From: Epiperipatus broadwayi
Taxonomy: Eukaryota > Onychophora > Udeonychophora > Euonychophora > Peripatidae
Reading direction: 5' to 3'
Assembly (NCBI GenBank): GCA_028023455.1
Contig: JAQFVV010006215.1
Span: forward strand, 11,757,473 to 11,821,472
DNA: 64,000 nt
The notes below the pieces were generated by a model. That model saw only the letters and a program-made list of their open reading frames with translations, was not told where the DNA came from and ran no database searches. The translations under genes and the position numbers were made by a program. Every line of letters starts with the position of its first letter. Positions within the stretch are counted from its first letter, which is position 1. Below are positions 59,626 through 64,000 of the stretch, piece by piece.

Positions 59626-60619
59626 ATATATATATATCAACTTTCCATAAAAAGAACATTATCTGATTATGCACAATTATAAAATGTTTGGGAATTTCTA
59701 TTAAACAATATAATTTTATTTAGGTATAACTATGCCAATTAACAAATATTTTTTATCTTAAATTTGTTGTTTTCTTTACATTTTAATCGTTAATTAGTTG
59801 TGTTTTTTTAAATAAAAAAAAACCACATGTTGTTATGAATAATTTGTCATTTAACTTTTTAATTATTATCTGTTTTCAAAAATAACTATGTAAAATAGGT
59901 TAACAATTAATGATTTCATACAATATTTAGTAGACAATTTTTCCGTCATTTATGAAATTCCCTTTTTTAATTATTTTGTTTACTTCTTTCTAATTTCTGA
60001 TCTCTCCAGATATAATTTTCTGACTACTTTATTATTTTTTTATTTAATTTAAACATTTCTTTATCTCATAATATTGTTCAGATAAAGTATATTTTCTCAA
60101 TATATATATGTAATGAAAACAGATAGTGATATAGCTGTGTTTTATTTTAATCAGTCAAAATAAAAGTTTTTAAGTATATTGGTTCATGATGATGATTATA
60201 TAAACATATACAAGTTATATACTTGTACATCAAAAGATAATATAATTTTTCTGAGTTACCATCATACGTTATATGGTATGCAAAATATATTATAATTTTA
60301 AGAGAAGATGGAATGAAAAAATCTACCATATCCTCAAGCATGCTTAATGGTTATTTTCTACAATGATATAATTATCACTTTTCTAGATCTCATCTTCAAT
60401 ACAAATATAAGAGAAAAGGCATTAATTATTCTCCAAACGTTGACATGTAATCATACCATAGAGAGTGTTATTTACAGATATATTAGCAAGACTACTGATA
60501 CCTTAACCAGAATCTTACATTATTTTTTTGTAATCCATTTACCATACAGTTATATGCTCAACAACAAACATGACTCTTCTGAATTGTCTCTTTTTTAACC
60601 AGTTGCATGCACATAATGT
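59626..60619. other. AT-rich spacer
   Basis: Nothing recognised. An 83-codon plus-strand frame (60347-60598) has no known domain. Confidence 0.45.

Positions 60620-60666
<47 letters not shown>
60620..60666. repeat. Compound (AC)n(AT)n microsatellite
   Basis: About 11 AC units are followed directly by about 12 AT units. Confidence 0.95.
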
Positions 60667-60667
<1 letters not shown>

Positions 60668-60674
<7 letters not shown>

Positions 60675-61150
60675 TCAAAATCAGCACTTATCTAATACTT
60701 AACAATTAAGTAGAAATCTGAAATTTTTGAAGATATATAAGTGACTGAAAATTTCAGATTTTGTACTTTATTGTTAAGTATTAGAGAAGTGCTGGCCTTG
60801 AGTTGGTGTTTTAGATCTAGTGTCTGAATATCCTAGCATCTTAATAGCTAGATTTGAAGACATGCACATGTCTGAAAATTTCAGATTTTTTACTTAATAG
60901 TTAAATATTAGATAAGGATTGGCCTTGAGTTGGTATTTTAGATGTATCTGAATATCCTAGTGCCTCACAGAAAAGAATCATAGCTCGAAACCGTTTTGGG
61001 GATGAGGATAATTCTAAATAGAGATTTTAAAATGCTTTCTCTTGCAGCATTTATCGATTAAACTTGTTAGAACTATAAGCACACTCATTATTTTATTTTG
61101 TAATATAAGCTTATCAAGTTAAGTCATGTAATGTATGACTTTATTTTATT
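60668..61150 (-). repeat. R2fam repeats, mostly reverse
   Basis: Starts with a short forward piece (CACTTATCTAATACTTAACA), folds back at CTGAAATTTTTGAAGATATA and continues as reverse units through AGTGTCTGAATATCCTAGCA, a second TACTTAATAGTTAAATATTAG piece, CGAAACCGTTTTGGGGATGA, CTTTCTCTTGCAGCATTTAT and AGTCATGTAATGTATGACTT. The same internal palindromes as in the other R2fam loci mark the fold points. Confidence 0.82.

Positions 61151-64000
<2,850 letters not shown>

Overview
The window looks like gene-poor nuclear DNA of an invertebrate animal. By eye it is roughly three quarters A+T. It has long AT-rich spacers, very long microsatellites and many kinds of transposable element, and I found no convincing host protein-coding gene, rRNA gene or intact tRNA gene. 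Most long open frames are translated microsatellites or fragments of decayed transposons. The mix of elements (a Penelope-like element, Ty3/Gypsy relics, two LINE relics, a KIAA1586-like hAT transposase relic, hAT MITEs, a tRNA-derived SINE) fits a metazoan. A mollusc such as a cephalopod is possible, but nothing here proves it.

Layout. 0-8.2 kb: two long AAT/ATC microsatellites, then two copies of a Penelope-like element in opposite orientations. The second copy is interrupted by a non-autonomous LTR retrotransposon (LTR-B, 3903-8166, minus strand, matching 4-bp flanks). 8.2-17.2 kb: old diverged duplications, a tRNA-derived SINE, a hairpin MITE, and a badly decayed Ty3/Gypsy element (12.9-17.2 kb) with another hairpin MITE in its 3' LTR. 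18-21.5 kb: a mixed-orientation array of an unnamed repeat (called R2fam here), a fold-back element (FB) and a second SINE. 23.2-29.5 kb: a TIR MITE and a young non-autonomous LTR retrotransposon (LTR-A, 23724-29197, minus strand). LTR-A has a perfect tRNA-Lys primer binding site and a coiled-coil, gag-position reading frame that is broken. 30-31.5 kb: a LINE relic on the minus strand. 33.9-34.1 kb: a palindrome without a spacer. 35.3-41.3 kb: two hAT MITEs with exact 8-bp target-site duplications, a second FB element, a duplicated unit (R3) and a GC-richer block with a minisatellite. 42.5-45.5 kb: more R2fam and a plus-strand LINE relic. 49.6-52.6 kb: two more FB copies and a large inverted repeat. 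52.6-55.1 kb: a SINE and a hAT transposase relic. 58.5-62.3 kb: a three-copy tandem repeat, more R2fam, and a pure (CT)251 tract.

These elements do not form a pathway; they record successive insertions. The relative ages are readable. The two LTR pairs are still very similar, and many of their differences are C-to-T or G-to-A changes at CpG sites, which points to germline CpG methylation. The Gypsy, LINE, hAT and Penelope copies have lost frame, and several have lost catalytic residues. The best candidate for something not already described is the FB family: four loci, with long inverted arms ending in a pol III B-box-like motif and a second inverted pair (S'/S) around the right arm. All family assignments come from reading motifs; no database search was run.
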